Numbered from the stretch's first letter, positions 6,940 to 16,878 are shown. The stretch is DNA of 47,595 nucleotides from an uncultured Prevotellaceae bacterium (GCA_902799765.1 CADCBZ010000030.1:1-47595); one strand, 5' to 3'. The notes: generated by a model from the letters alone, not told the origin. Made by a program: numbers and translations.

Positions 6940-8421
6940 TTAATAGCTGCGGGCGATGATGACGCGGGCCTTAGAGGGTTTGCCGCTGACCATATCGACA
7001 CCAGGGGTCTGCTCTACGCCGAAGGGTACGCAACGGATGGTGGCCTGCGTCTCTTCCTTGATTTTTGCCTCGGTCTCGGCTGTGCCGTCCCAGTGGCAGA
7101 GGAAGAATCCGCCGTCCTTTACCTTCTCCTTGAACTCCTCGTAGTTGTCGCATTCGAAGATATGGGCATCACGATAGTCCTTGGCCTTCTTGAAGATGTT
7201 GGCCTGGATGTCGTCGAGCAGCTGCTCTACGTATTCGGTGATTCCCTCGATAGAACGGGTCTCCTTCTCCAGTGTATCACGACGCATGACCTCGATGGTG
7301 CCGTTCTCCAAGTCGCGGGCACCGAGTACCAGGCGCACGGGAACACCCTTCAACTCGTAGTCGGCAAACTTAAAGCCAGGACGCTTGTTGTCGGCATCGT
7401 CGAACTTCACGGTGATGCCCTTAGCGCGCAGAGCTTCGATAATCGGCATCACTTCCTTGTTGACCTGCTCCATCTGCTCGGGCTTGGTAGCGATCGGAAT
7501 GATGACTACCTGGATGGGCGCCAACTTCGGCGGCAGCACGAGGCCATTGTCGTCAGAGTGGGTCATGATGAGGGCACCAATGAGACGGGTAGAAACACCC
7601 CAAGAGGTAGCCCATACGTATTCTGGTTTGTTCTCTTTATTAAGATAGGTGACCTCGAAGGCCTTGGCGAAGTTCTGTCCGAGGAAGTGAGAGGTGCCGC
7701 TCTGCAGGGCCTTACCGTCCTGCATCATGGCCTCGATGGTATAGGTATCAAGGGCACCGGCGAAGCGCTCGGTCTCGCTCTTTACACCCTGAACAACAGG
7801 TACTGCCATCCACTCCTCAGCGAACTTGGCATAGACCTTCAGCATCTTCTGTGCTTCCTCTTCGGCCTCCTCACGGGTGGCATGGGCGGTGTGGCCTTCC
7901 TGCCAGAGGAATTCTGAGGTGCGGAGGAAAGGACGTGTACGCATCTCCCAGCGCATCACGTTACACCACTGGTTGCACATCAGGGGCAGATCGCGCCAAG
8001 AGTGGATCCAGTTCTTATAGGTGTTCCAGATGATGGTCTCTGAGGTGGGACGGACAATAAGCTCTTCTTCGAGCTTGGCAGCGGGATCGACCTCGACACC
8101 GCTCTTATCCTCCTTGGCGCGCAGACGATAGTGGGTGACCACGGCGCACTCCTTGGCGAAACCTTCTACATGCTCGGCCTCACGAGAGAGGAAGGATTTC
8201 GGGATGAGCAGGGGGAAGTAGGCGTTCTGAGCACCCGTCTCCTTGAACATTTTATCCAGCTGCTGCTGCATCTTCTCCCAGATGGCATAGCCGTAAGGCT
8301 TGATTACCATACATCCACGAACGGCAGACTGTTCTGCCATATCGGCCTTCACTACCAAGTCGTTGAACCACTGGCTGTAGTTATCGGCCCTTTTCGTTAA
8401 TTCTTTCAATTCTTTTGCCAT
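6940..8421 (-). CDS. proS: Prolyl-tRNA synthetase, archaeal/eukaryotic-type
   Basis: ProS attaches proline to tRNA-Pro in the cytoplasm. The 493-aa product shows class II synthetase motifs: the 'RPTSETI' loop at 124-130, motif 2 '[15 protein letters not shown]' with 'QEGHTAH' at 157-180, and motif 3 '[10 protein letters not shown]' at 275-284. It lacks the editing insertion of the long bacterial form and ends in the typical '...ARSY' C-terminus, placing it in the short archaeal/eukaryotic-like group usual for Bacteroidetes. On the minus strand a TAATTTTG -7 box lies at 8452-8459. The gene is divergent from the ompA-like gene, and the two start regions share a compact ~130-bp spacer. Confidence 0.95.
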   Translation of the reverse strand: MAKELKELTKRADNYSQWFNDLVVKADMAEQSAVRGCMVIKPYGYAIWEKMQQQLDKMFKETGAQNAYFPLLIPKSFLSREAEHVEGFAKECAVVTHYRLRAKEDKSGVEVDPAAKLEEELIVRPTSETIIWNTYKNWIHSWRDLPLMCNQWCNVMRWEMRTRPFLRTSEFLWQEGHTAHATREEAEEEAQKMLKVYAKFAEEWMAVPVVQGVKSETERFAGALDTYTIEAMMQDGKALQSGTSHFLGQNFAKAFEVTYLNKENKPEYVWATSWGVSTRLIGALIMTHSDDNGLVLPPKLAPIQVVIIPIATKPEQMEQVNKEVMPIIEALRAKGITVKFDDADNKRPGFKFADYELKGVPVRLVLGARDLENGTIEVMRRDTLEKETRSIEGITEYVEQLLDDIQANIFKKAKDYRDAHIFECDNYEEFKEKVKDGGFFLCHWDGTAETEAKIKEETQATIRCVPFGVEQTPGVDMVSGKPSKARVIIARSY

Positions 8422-8552
8422 TGTATTTTATCGTTTTATCAATTTTGCGTGCAAAATTACATAAAAAATATGAATTAAGCATGCTGATTTATGATTTTAT
8501 TTGTAACTTTGCAGTCAAATAATCGTTTTACAAATTAAAAATTAGGAGAATT

Positions 8553-9257
8553 ATGAAAAGTTTAAAGTCAATTTGTGTAGCACTGTGCGCAGCACTGGTG
8601 CTTGCTGGATGTAACTGGAATAATACGCAAAAGGGTGCAGCCATCGGTGGCGGTGGTGGTGCTGCTCTGGGTGCTATCGTAGGTGCACTGGCTGGTAACA
8701 CAGCTATCGGTGCTGTGATCGGTGGAGCCGTTGGTGCTGGTGCTGGTGCGCTCATCGGTAAGAAGATGGATAAGGCCAAGAAGGAGGCTGAAGCTATCCA
8801 GAATGCACAGGTGGAAGAGGTGAAGGATGCCAACGGTCTCGACGCCGTGAAGGTGACCTTCGATTCTGGTATCTTGTTCAGTTCCGGTAAGTCAACACTG
8901 ACATCCTCATCCAAGGCGTCGCTGTCGGAGCTCGCCAATGTGCTGAAGAACAACAACGATTGTGATGTGGCTATTCAGGGCTACACCGACAATCAGGGTT
9001 GGAAGAACTCTACCGCTGAGCAGAGTGCCCAGAAGAACCAGGCGCTGTCGCTGGATCGTGCAGCTGCCGTTTCTTCTTATCTGCAGAGCCTGAGCGTTCC
9101 CGCTTCTCAGATCAAGAGCGTGGATGGCTTCGGACAGAACAATCCGGTGGCAGACAACTCTACCGCTGCAGGTCGTGAGCAGAATCGTCGTGTGGAGGTT
9201 TACATGTACGCTTCTCAGAAGATGATCAACGAGGCTAATGCCCAGGCTGGCAAATAA
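8553..9257 (+). CDS. OmpA-family peptidoglycan-binding lipoprotein with glycine zipper
   Basis: This 234-aa protein has a lipoprotein signal (LAGC, lipidated Cys20). A glycine-zipper segment follows at about 28-70 ('AAIGGGGGAALGAIVGALAG' and a similar unit), then an OmpA-like domain from about 95 to 220. The OmpA core is seen in 'VTFDSGILFSSG', 'IQGYTDNQG', 'LSLDRAAAVSSYL' and 'REQNRRVEVYM', the usual diaminopimelate-contacting Asp and Arg regions. It probably anchors the outer membrane to peptidoglycan. A TAACTTTG -7 box is at 8504-8511. The stop codon is directly followed by the mtgA start, so the pair is an operon joining envelope anchoring and wall synthesis. Confidence 0.9.
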   Translation: MKSLKSICVALCAALVLAGCNWNNTQKGAAIGGGGGAALGAIVGALAGNTAIGAVIGGAVGAGAGALIGKKMDKAKKEAEAIQNAQVEEVKDANGLDAVKVTFDSGILFSSGKSTLTSSSKASLSELANVLKNNNDCDVAIQGYTDNQGWKNSTAEQSAQKNQALSLDRAAAVSSYLQSLSVPASQIKSVDGFGQNNPVADNSTAAGREQNRRVEVYMYASQKMINEANAQAGK

Positions 9258-9959
9258 ATGCGGTTGATTAAGAAAACACTTAAATGGATAGTGGTGGCAT
9301 TCTTTGCCTCCACTATTCTTTCTGTTGTGGCCCTGCGATTCCTCCCGGTGGTGGTGACGCCTTTGATGTTGATCCGTTGTTATGAACAGGTAAAGGCGGG
9401 CGAGGAGCTGAAGCTGAGTCACGACTGGGAACCTCTTTCAAATATCTCCAAAGATTTGCCCATCGCTGTGATGGCCAGTGAGGATGCGAAGTTCCTGGAT
9501 CATCACGGGTTTGACTATCAGGCTATCGAACATGCAGCCAAGCGCAACCGTGAGCATCCCGAGAAACGGAAACTGGGTGCATCGACGATCTCACAGCAGA
9601 CGGCGAAGAACGTGTTCCTGTGGCCTGGACGTTCCTGGGTGAGAAAGGGCTTCGAGGTGTATTTCACGGCGCTGATCGAACTGATGTGGCCCAAGGAGCG
9701 CATCATGGAGGTGTATCTGAACTCCATCGAGATGGGCAACGGCATCTATGGTGCCCAGGCGGTGGCGGAAGAACACTTCAATACCGATGCCAAGGACTTG
9801 ACAAAAGCCCAGTGCGCTCTGATTGCCGCTACGCTGCCTAACCCGCGAAAGTTCTCAAGTAAAAATCCCTCAGCATACATGCTTAAAAGACAAAAGCGTA
9901 TCCTGAGGGAAATGAAGTATGTAGAACGGATGGCTACCAGCCGTACTGCTGCCAACTGA
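9258..9959 (+). CDS. mtgA: Monofunctional biosynthetic peptidoglycan transglycosylase
   Basis: MtgA polymerises lipid II into glycan strands at the inner membrane. The 233-aa protein has an N-terminal membrane anchor (about 9-35) and one GT51 domain. Catalytic Glu75 lies in 'ASEDAKFLDHHG'; 'GASTISQQTAKN' (108-119) and 'RIMEVYLNSIEMGNGIYG' (about 148-165, with the second Glu) complete the active site. Its length is normal and there is no transpeptidase domain. It begins on the base after the ompA-like stop. Its last 26 bases overlap the end of the convergent C11 peptidase gene. Confidence 0.93.
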   Translation: MRLIKKTLKWIVVAFFASTILSVVALRFLPVVVTPLMLIRCYEQVKAGEELKLSHDWEPLSNISKDLPIAVMASEDAKFLDHHGFDYQAIEHAAKRNREHPEKRKLGASTISQQTAKNVFLWPGRSWVRKGFEVYFTALIELMWPKERIMEVYLNSIEMGNGIYGAQAVAEEHFNTDAKDLTKAQCALIAATLPNPRKFSSKNPSAYMLKRQKRILREMKYVERMATSRTAAN

Positions 9960-11208
9960 TAGGACCATTCCACTGCAGTTGCTGGACGGTCTTGTTCCAA
10001 CTCGGATTGACATCATTATAACTGACCCCCGGGAAGAACATGGCTAACGCATGACAGTCATCCTGTATCGTATCGAATGACAGTATTTCTTTCTTTAGTT
10101 TATTAACGACCGTGTACCAACATGCAGACATACGGAAGTAGGGCACTGCTTTCTCAAAGGCAGGCGTCCAGGCGTTGAAGTCGGCTGCAGCGGTGTTCAT
10201 TTTCAGGGTCTTGTACATGTCGTAATTGAACTTCTGTCCATCATAGCAACCATAGTAGATCACCTTGCTATAATCGAGTGTACCTGTGGGCGACAGTTTG
10301 TCGGGGATGGTGCTGAGTAGCGAGGCTGTGGCCGAGGCCAGATTCTCGAGCTCAGAGGTCTTCACCGCCATGAAGGGCACACTATAACCGTCGAGGTCGC
10401 CATATTCCTTAATGTAATATATATTTGAATGCTCAGGAATGTATTTCAGGTAATAATCGTAATACAGATCGATGATTTTCTTGTAGAACGTGCTACTCGT
10501 ATCAAAGTAGCCGGAAAGGTCACCGTAGTAATTTCCCAAGTCAGGAATCTCTGCAGGAGAGCCTATCACATAATCGCATACATCGCGTAGCTCATAAGCC
10601 GACTCCACACAACCGAAGTTACAGCAGTCGCCATGAATGAATGTGAGCTTCTCGCCATTCATGCCTCTCTTGATGGCTTTGGCCATAGAGGGTATATTCA
10701 TCCATTTCTGAGAGAAATTGTTGTCAAGGCCATAGGCACGCGTGTTATAGACGATGGAGTCTTTCTTGATGATCCAACCGTTGGCATGCCCCCAGAGTAC
10801 AAGGCCATAGCTCTTGGCAGGGTATTTCTCACGCATATAGCGCAGCGCCTTTTCGAGAAGCGCGGGATCAGCACTGGATTGGTCTGCCACGAAGGTAGAA
10901 TCAATCAGCTTACCATTTTTGACACGAATGAAATAAGACTTCTCAGAGGAAGACTGATCATCCACAAAAAGCATCAGGTTCTGTTTGTCACTGAGACTCA
11001 AAGAACCTTTTATCATCTCATCGATGTCAAGTGAAGAAAAGCCGCTGAGATTGTTGTGAGCTGCCATATATACCAGGACGGTGCGCTCACTCTGACCAGT
11101 GGGCTCGGGAGGATCGGGTGGCACGGGTGACGGACTTGGTTCGTCACTCCCACAAGCTGCAAAACATAGAGCCAGAAGGCATATAAGAATCTGAAATTGC
11201 TTCATCAT
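9934..11208 (-). CDS. Clostripain-like (C11) cysteine peptidase lipoprotein
   Basis: Peptidase family C11 enzymes cut after Arg or Lys. From the ATG at 11208 the protein has 424 residues, a lipoprotein signal (FAAC, Cys19) and a Pro-rich spacer (24-38), so it is probably displayed on the cell surface or outer membrane. The C11 core is clear: 'RTVLVYMAAHNNL', catalytic His141 in 'LVLWGHANGW', and the Asp-Cys pair in 'FIHGDCCNFGCVESAYEL' (Cys195/196), then 'IGSPAEIPD'. I chose the ATG that gives a signal peptide; an upstream extension adds residues unlike any export signal. A TACCTTTG -7 box lies just upstream at 11223-11230. Confidence 0.9.
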   Translation of the reverse strand: MMKQFQILICLLALCFAACGSDEPSPSPVPPDPPEPTGQSERTVLVYMAAHNNLSGFSSLDIDEMIKGSLSLSDKQNLMLFVDDQSSSEKSYFIRVKNGKLIDSTFVADQSSADPALLEKALRYMREKYPAKSYGLVLWGHANGWIIKKDSIVYNTRAYGLDNNFSQKWMNIPSMAKAIKRGMNGEKLTFIHGDCCNFGCVESAYELRDVCDYVIGSPAEIPDLGNYYGDLSGYFDTSSTFYKKIIDLYYDYYLKYIPEHSNIYYIKEYGDLDGYSVPFMAVKTSELENLASATASLLSTIPDKLSPTGTLDYSKVIYYGCYDGQKFNYDMYKTLKMNTAAADFNAWTPAFEKAVPYFRMSACWYTVVNKLKKEILSFDTIQDDCHALAMFFPGVSYNDVNPSWNKTVQQLQWNGPISWQQYGW

Positions 11209-11301
11209 ATTAATATTTTTGGCAAAGGTACGAAAAAAATGGGAATGTATGCTATTATTTGGCTTTTTTTTAGTAACTTTGCCACTCAAAAACAGGAAAC
11301 A

Positions 11302-12219
11302 ATGAGAAAACTTACCATATTATTTGCCCTGCTGATAGCTCTGACAGCTGTCGGCGAAACCGCTTCGAAACGCCCCAAACGCGGCAAGAAAACTCAGAAG
11401 ACCCATCGTACAGCCAAGCATCATAAACATAAGAAGACTGCGAGAACCAAGGTAGTGAAGAAGATCACACCCATTGATCCCAGACTGAACGATCCCGATT
11501 ATGACCCCTTCCTGCAGTGTGAGGATACCTGTGACCACGTGCACGGTATCGACTTGTCGCACTATCAGGGACAGGTGTTCTGGGAGACAGTGGGAGAGAA
11601 TACAAAGATGGCGTATGTGTATCTGAAGGCCACAGAGGGTGGTGACAGGGTGGACGACCTGTATGAAAGGAACATCCAACTGGCGCACCGTCATGGTTTG
11701 AAGGTGGGCTCCTATCACTTCTTCCGTCCGAAGACACCGTTGAAGTTGCAGTTGGATAATTTCCGTGTGCAGTGCCGTCCCGGAGAACAGGATCTGATTC
11801 CGATGATTGATGTGGAGACTACCGGCGGACTGCCTACGGACGAATTCTGCGACTCGCTGATTACCTTCCTCGGAATGGTGGAAAGGGAGTATCGTCAGCA
11901 GCCGTTGCTCTATACCTACCGTAATTTCTACAATAAGCACCTGGTGGGAAAGGTGGACGACTATAAGCTGATGATTGCGATGTATCTGCCTGAGGAGCCT
12001 GTGCTGGCCGACGGACGAGATATCACCATGTGGCAATATACGAGCAAAGGTCAAATACTAGGTGTGAAGGGCTACGTGGATAAGAGCCGCTTCATGGGCA
12101 AGCACGGGTTGAGGGATATCAGATTCAAGCATGTGCATGTCAAGGGCAGTGGAACCGATCCGGATGCTATTCCTCGATATGAGAAAGAGAGTGCACAAAT
12201 GACGCGAAGAAATTGGTAA
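11302..12219 (+). CDS. GH25 family muramidase (lysozyme-like), secreted
   Basis: This 305-aa protein has an N-terminal signal (1-20), a very basic His/Lys-rich spacer (22-55) and a GH25 domain. Catalytic acids are visible: Asp84 in 'HGIDLSHYQG' and Asp170/Glu172 in 'PMIDVETTGG'; 'GSYHFFRP' and 'ITMWQYTS' are also family-typical. It would cut the MurNAc-GlcNAc bond of peptidoglycan, for remodelling or against competitors. Position 11302 is used because it gives the signal peptide. A TAACTTTG -7 box is at 11274-11281, divergent from the C11 peptidase gene. The last 53 bases overlap the convergent nucleotidyltransferase-like gene. Confidence 0.9.
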   Translation: MRKLTILFALLIALTAVGETASKRPKRGKKTQKTHRTAKHHKHKKTARTKVVKKITPIDPRLNDPDYDPFLQCEDTCDHVHGIDLSHYQGQVFWETVGENTKMAYVYLKATEGGDRVDDLYERNIQLAHRHGLKVGSYHFFRPKTPLKLQLDNFRVQCRPGEQDLIPMIDVETTGGLPTDEFCDSLITFLGMVEREYRQQPLLYTYRNFYNKHLVGKVDDYKLMIAMYLPEEPVLADGRDITMWQYTSKGQILGVKGYVDKSRFMGKHGLRDIRFKHVHVKGSGTDPDAIPRYEKESAQMTRRNW

Positions 12220-12991
12220 GTCCCTCGGAAGGATAGTAACGGAAATAACGGCTTGAACGGCGCACGTGACTGAACATCGCCGAAGAGTTGCTGTTATGCA
12301 CGAAGATACTATCGGCATCCTGTGAGAAATACCAGTCGTGGGAACGGGTGTTGGTGAACTCCAACAGTTCCTGGGCGATCTGTGAGGTGCGTTTGCTCTG
12401 ATGGTCAGAGACAAACGGCAGATCCTCCGCATGAAATCCGAACAACAAGATCAGACATTCGCCTTCGAGCTGGCACATCTGTGTCAGACGGAGCTTTTTG
12501 ATCCATTGGCGGAGCTGATCGAAGTCCACTTTTTTACCATGCTGGTGAAGCAGCAGTCCCAATTCCAGCAGCTGACGGATGGGCATGCCCTCGTTGAGGA
12601 TATGGCGCACCACGCGGATAAGTTGCAAAAGCACCTGGCGCGTCGTCATGTCGGAGAGTTCGTCGTCGAGGATATTCTGAAGCTGACTGTTGAGAACGGG
12701 ATTTGTCAGTGTGTCAGCCCGCAGAAATGTGTCTTCTTCCTCCTCCGTCTGGTGGGCAGTGATCTCCTCATTGGCACGTTTCCAGGTGAGTTCCTGTTTG
12801 TCGGTGAGCCGCATGAAGAACTGGGGCCGACAGTTGGTGATACCCTGATAGGCATAGGGAATCACATCGTGGAGCATCGCAATCTGGTAAAGTCGTTCCC
12901 ACTTGAAGGCCGACATGGGTTCAATCTGCTCCTGGGTGCCAAAGGCTCCGCTGCGTAATAATCGGAAGAGGTTTCGCTGTATGATGTCCAT
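12167..12991 (-). CDS. Nucleotidyltransferase-like protein (PF14907-type, degenerate)
   Basis: The start ('NLFRLLRSGAFG', then 'LYQIAMLHDVIPYAYQGI') and middle ('MPIRQLLELGLLLHQHGKKV') look like the uncharacterised nucleotidyltransferase family that Bacteroidetes carry near polysaccharide genes. However, the segment that normally holds the Gly-Ser and Asp-x-Asp catalytic residues is not evident; the protein goes directly from an acidic stretch (about 85-110) to the C-terminal helical part. At 274 residues it is shorter than usual, so it may be catalytically dead. It starts 3 bases after the nhaC stop and is likely last in the minus-strand operon. Confidence 0.55.
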   Translation of the reverse strand: MDIIQRNLFRLLRSGAFGTQEQIEPMSAFKWERLYQIAMLHDVIPYAYQGITNCRPQFFMRLTDKQELTWKRANEEITAHQTEEEEDTFLRADTLTNPVLNSQLQNILDDELSDMTTRQVLLQLIRVVRHILNEGMPIRQLLELGLLLHQHGKKVDFDQLRQWIKKLRLTQMCQLEGECLILLFGFHAEDLPFVSDHQSKRTSQIAQELLEFTNTRSHDWYFSQDADSIFVHNSNSSAMFSHVRRSSRYFRYYPSEGLTNFFASFVHSLSHIEE

Positions 12992-12994
12992 AAC

Positions 12995-14269
12995 TTAAGA
13001 GTATCTACGGGGATAACGGAATAGGATTGATCCGATGGCTACGATGCCTAACACAAAGGGATAGTAGAGCCAAGGGATGATGCTGACGGGATTGATGGCG
13101 GCCAGACCTGCGGCGATGAGAAGTTGGGCTCCGTAGGGGATGAGTCCCTGAACGGTACAGGAGAAGGTGTCGAGGATGGAGGCACACTTCTTGTTGTCAA
13201 CGCCATAGCGGTCACCGATCTGTTTGGCAATGCCACCCACCGTGAGGATGGCTACCGTATTGTTGGCGGTACACACATCAACGAGGGAGACGAGGGTGGC
13301 AATGCTGAGTTCGGCCCCTCGTTTGCTGTTCACATGACGGGTAATCATGCGGATGAGAAAGTCGATACCGCCCTGTTGCTTGATGAGTCCTAACATACCA
13401 CCTGCCATCATCGTGACGATAATCAGTTCTCCCATCGAGAGGATACCTTCACCCATAGCCCCAAACCAACCATAGAGATCGAAGGCTCCTGCGAAGATGC
13501 CAATGATGCCTGTCATCATGAGACCGAGGGTGAGGACTGCCATCACATTCATGCCGAGAATGGCAGTGACGAGTACCACGAGATAAGGTAATACTTTCAC
13601 CCATTCGACAGAAGGCACATTCTGTGGTGCATGGATGCCTTGTCCGAGAAGCAGATAGACTATCAAGATGATGATAGCTGCCGGCATCACAATGAAGAAG
13701 TTTACACGGAACTTATCACTCAAGCGGCATCCTTGTGTTTGGGTGGCCATAATCGTCGTATCGGAGATGAAGGAGAGGTTGTCGCCAAAGAAGGAACCGC
13801 CCACGATGATAGCCGTCATCATAGCCACATCGGTATTTGTCTCTCCAGCCACTCCCGCGGCAATGGGTACTAAGGCGGCAATGGTTCCGACACTTGTTCC
13901 GATGGAGAGGGAGATGAAACAAGCAGCAAGAAACATGCCTGCCAAGAGCATCTGAGGCGGCAGGAGGGAGAGGGTGAGATTGACGGTGGCATCAATGCTG
14001 CCCATCATCTTTGCAGAATGGGCAAAGGCTCCTGCCAGGATGAAGATCCAGATCATCAGCATCATCTGTTCGGTGGCAGCCCCACGGCTGAAGATATTGA
14101 TACGCTGCATCAGCGGCAGTCCTCCCGCTGTAATCACCGCATAGGCACTCGATACCATGAAGGCGACAGTGATGGGTATCTTGTAGAAGTCACCAGCAAT
14201 GATGCTGGTGACTAAATAGAACAGGATAAACACCACGAGTGGTGATAATGCGATGATTCCTTTTTTCAA
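12995..14269 (-). CDS. nhaC: NhaC-family Na+/H+ antiporter
   Basis: This 424-aa membrane protein has about 10-11 hydrophobic segments. NhaC family signatures are visible: 'SIGTSVGTIAALVPIAAGVA' (about 122-141), 'GGSFFGDNLSFISDTTIMAT' (157-176) with the conserved charged pair, and 'CTANNTVAI' (about 322). It exchanges external protons for internal Na+. It lies 22 bases after uxaA on the same strand, so it is probably co-transcribed; it might counter sodium or acid load that comes with uronate uptake, though that link is inference. NhaC-like proteins sometimes carry organic anions, so substrate certainty is moderate. Confidence 0.85.
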   Translation of the reverse strand: MKKGIIALSPLVVFILFYLVTSIIAGDFYKIPITVAFMVSSAYAVITAGGLPLMQRINIFSRGAATEQMMLMIWIFILAGAFAHSAKMMGSIDATVNLTLSLLPPQMLLAGMFLAACFISLSIGTSVGTIAALVPIAAGVAGETNTDVAMMTAIIVGGSFFGDNLSFISDTTIMATQTQGCRLSDKFRVNFFIVMPAAIIILIVYLLLGQGIHAPQNVPSVEWVKVLPYLVVLVTAILGMNVMAVLTLGLMMTGIIGIFAGAFDLYGWFGAMGEGILSMGELIIVTMMAGGMLGLIKQQGGIDFLIRMITRHVNSKRGAELSIATLVSLVDVCTANNTVAILTVGGIAKQIGDRYGVDNKKCASILDTFSCTVQGLIPYGAQLLIAAGLAAINPVSIIPWLYYPFVLGIVAIGSILFRYPRRYS

Positions 14270-14291
14270 TGCTTTATACCTATCTTATATA

Positions 14292-15785
14292 TTATAAGGT
14301 GACACCGTTCTTGAAGATGGCAATCTCACGATAGCCGTTGACCTCGTTCTTGGCAGGTTCGCCGCTGGCAACAGAGAGTACCTTATCGATGAACTCTGGT
14401 ACGAGTTCCTGCATGGTGCGACCTTCAACGAGTTGTCCGGCAGAGAAGTCGATCCAGTTCTTCTTACGGGTAGCCAGATCGGGATTCGTGGCAATCTTCA
14501 TTGTGGGGACGAAGGTGCCGAAGGGTGTACCGCGACCTGTGGTGAAGAGTACGAGGTGACAACCACAAGAGGCGAGGGCAGTAGCTGCTACGAGATCATT
14601 GCCAGGGGCAGAGAGAAGGTTGAGACCCGTGCTTGAGAGACGGTCTCCATACTCCATCACACCACTGACGGGTGCCTTACCGCACTTCTGGGTGCAGCCC
14701 AAAGCCTTATCCTCGAGGGTGGAGATACCACCAGCCTTGTTGCCTGGTGATGGATTCTCACCAACAGGTTCGCCATGAGAGAGGAAATACTCCTTGAAGT
14801 TATTGATCATTGAGACGGTCTGGTTGAAGAGCCCCTCCGTACGACAACGGTTCATGAGGATGGTCTCTGCACCGAACATCTCAGGCACCTCTGTCAGTAC
14901 AGATGTGCCGCCCTGAGCTACGAGCCAGTCGGAGAACTCACCAACGAGGGGGTTGGCAGTGATGCCTGAGAAACCGTCGGAGCCACCACACTTCAAACCT
15001 ACGCGGAGTTTGCTCACAGGTACATCTTCACGTTTGTCTTGTTTGGCTATGGCATAGAGCTCACGGAGAATAGTCATGCCTGCCTCCATCTCATCATCAA
15101 CCTTTTGGGTAATCAGAAGTTTGATGCGGTCTTTATCGTAGTCGCCCAGCATCGCCATAAAGTCATCGGGCTGATTGTTCTCACAACCTAAGCTTAGCAC
15201 GAGTACGGCACCAGCATTCGGATGCAAACAGATGTCACGCAGCACCTTACGGGTGTTCTCGTGATCGCCTGAAAGCTGAGAACATCCGAAATTATGATGC
15301 CAGGCATAGATGGCATCGATACCTTCTTCGCCAGTCTCTTTCTTCAGTTCACTGACCAGTCGTTCGGCAATACCGTTTACACAACCTACGGTAGGAACGA
15401 CCCATATCTCATTACGCACACCCACATCACCGTTTTTACGGACATAGCCCTTGAAAGTGCGGTTCTCCTTTGGGATGCTCAGTTCTTCGTTCACGGGGTT
15501 GTAGGTATATTCGAGGGTACCGGAGAGATTGGTCTTCAGATTGTTCTCGTTCACCCAGTCGCCAGCCTTCAGATCTGTCTTGGCATGACCGATGGGATAA
15601 CCGTACTTGATGATGTCGGTACCTTGGGGCGCATCCTTAATCAGGACCTTATGACCAGCAGGCGTGTCCTGATTGACGGTAATCTTCAGTCCGTCGATTT
15701 CGATGATGTCCCCTTTCTGTTTCGGCTGCAGACAGACTACCACGCTGTCGGCAGGATTAATTTTTAAAAATGTAGCTTGTTTCAT
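14292..15785 (-). CDS. uxaA: Altronate dehydratase
   Basis: UxaA removes water from D-altronate to give 2-keto-3-deoxygluconate in galacturonate catabolism. The 497-aa product has the N-terminal SAF-like domain (about 1-95: 'ADSVVVCLQP', 'GHKVLIKDAPQGTDIIKYG') and the large catalytic domain: 'GYVRKNGDVGVRNEIWVVPT', 'NFGCSQLSGDHENT', 'LKCGGSDGFSGITANP' and 'ALGCTQKCGKAPVSGVMEYG', with the Cys/His residues expected for the metal site. Its length is normal for a fused two-domain enzyme. It sits 25 bases after the lacI-type gene and across from kdgK-kdgA, which act on its product. uxaB and uxaC are not in the window. Confidence 0.93.
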   Translation of the reverse strand: MKQATFLKINPADSVVVCLQPKQKGDIIEIDGLKITVNQDTPAGHKVLIKDAPQGTDIIKYGYPIGHAKTDLKAGDWVNENNLKTNLSGTLEYTYNPVNEELSIPKENRTFKGYVRKNGDVGVRNEIWVVPTVGCVNGIAERLVSELKKETGEEGIDAIYAWHHNFGCSQLSGDHENTRKVLRDICLHPNAGAVLVLSLGCENNQPDDFMAMLGDYDKDRIKLLITQKVDDEMEAGMTILRELYAIAKQDKREDVPVSKLRVGLKCGGSDGFSGITANPLVGEFSDWLVAQGGTSVLTEVPEMFGAETILMNRCRTEGLFNQTVSMINNFKEYFLSHGEPVGENPSPGNKAGGISTLEDKALGCTQKCGKAPVSGVMEYGDRLSSTGLNLLSAPGNDLVAATALASCGCHLVLFTTGRGTPFGTFVPTMKIATNPDLATRKKNWIDFSAGQLVEGRTMQELVPEFIDKVLSVASGEPAKNEVNGYREIAIFKNGVTL

Positions 15786-15810
15786 AATTGTTTGTATTTT
15801 GTTTTAGTAT

Positions 15811-16878
15811 TTAAATAGCCGTACGGCGATAGAAATCCACATTCTCTTTGGTGAGGATCTCTATAGGCATGTAGTTGACGGGATTAACCTCTCGCTTCAT
15901 AACGATGGCGTTGAAGAGTGCATCGACACTGGCGTAGCCCTGCTGGTAGGCATGCTGGGCAATCAGGAAGGAGATGCTGCCATTACGCACGCATTCCTCA
16001 TTCTTAGGCACCATATCGTAACCCATAATCTGAATGTTCCGGCGGTTGGTGCGCTGCAAGAAAGATCCCACGATATGGGCTTTCGAATTGAAGGTGATAC
16101 AGTGGTGTACCAGCGGATGCTCCTTGAAGAATTTCTCAAGGATGCCATCATATTCCTTATGCTCTTCGTCGAGTGGCAGATCCACCTCAGTAATCTTGAT
16201 ATCAGGGAAATGATCCACCATATAGTGACGGAAGCCTGTCTCTCGATTGGCCTGCTGTTTGGAAGCCACCTTACCATCACGTGTCTGCTTGACGAGGGCC
16301 ACCTCTTTCTCTCGACCTGCGATCAGCATCAGCATCTTAGCTGCGAAGTAGCCACTGGCAAAAGAGTCCTGTCCGAAGAATGACAGCGGCTTCAGGTCGG
16401 GCATGTAAGAGTCGAGGAGCACGTAGGGAATCTGTCGCTCTATGAGCTTCTCTGTGAAACGGGCTGTCTGCTCGAGGGTGGCAGGTACGATGATGACACC
16501 ATCGATCTTGGCAGTCAGGAATTCACGTACCATCTTTGTGAAGGCCGCAGCATTGAAACGCTCATAATAGACGAACTTCAGCGTGATACCGAAATCGCGA
16601 CGGAACTGACAACAGGCCTGCGCACCTTCTTCTATCTCATCCCAATAAGCATCCTGTTCGTGCTTGGGCAGCACCACATAGAAAGTATAGGTCTTATTGT
16701 AGGCGAGGGCAGAGGCGTACATATTCGGACGATAATCAAGTTCCTCAAGCGCCTTATTGACTTTCTCCAGAGCCGACTTACTGACATTGGGACGTTTATG
16801 CAATACACGATCCACCGTACCAGTTGAAACACCAGCACGGGCTGCAATGTCTTTGATGGTAATGTTCTCTTTTGCCAT
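15811..16878 (-). CDS. LacI-family transcriptional regulator of the uronate locus
   Basis: This 355-aa protein begins with a LacI helix-turn-helix ('ITIKDIAARAGVSTGTVDRV' at 6-25, hinge 'ALEELDYRPN' near 46), followed by a periplasmic-binding-protein-like effector domain. ATG 16878 is chosen because it puts the HTH at the N-terminus; upstream in-frame codons cover non-coding sequence with a TACCTTTG -7 box (16896-16903). It is first in the lacI-uxaA-nhaC strand and divergent from kdgK, so it most likely controls both arms from the intergenic operator candidate at 16951-16964. The inducer is probably an intermediate such as KDG, an inference from context. Confidence 0.88.
   Translation of the reverse strand: MAKENITIKDIAARAGVSTGTVDRVLHKRPNVSKSALEKVNKALEELDYRPNMYASALAYNKTYTFYVVLPKHEQDAYWDEIEEGAQACCQFRRDFGITLKFVYYERFNAAAFTKMVREFLTAKIDGVIIVPATLEQTARFTEKLIERQIPYVLLDSYMPDLKPLSFFGQDSFASGYFAAKMLMLIAGREKEVALVKQTRDGKVASKQQANRETGFRHYMVDHFPDIKITEVDLPLDEEHKEYDGILEKFFKEHPLVHHCITFNSKAHIVGSFLQRTNRRNIQIMGYDMVPKNEECVRNGSISFLIAQHAYQQGYASVDALFNAIVMKREVNPVNYMPIEILTKENVDFYRRTAI

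Noticed and set aside
7093-7917. Long plus-strand open frame opposite proS (274 aa)
   Set aside because: Lies entirely antisense to a clearly real synthetase gene, and its translation has no recognisable motif; it comes from the codon bias of the other strand.
12401-12958. Plus-strand frame of 185 aa opposite the nucleotidyltransferase-like gene
   Set aside because: The minus frame has family resemblance and correct operon spacing; the plus frame does not.
15294-15767. Plus-strand open frame opposite uxaA (157 aa)
   Set aside because: Antisense to a well-supported gene; no family features or plausible start context.
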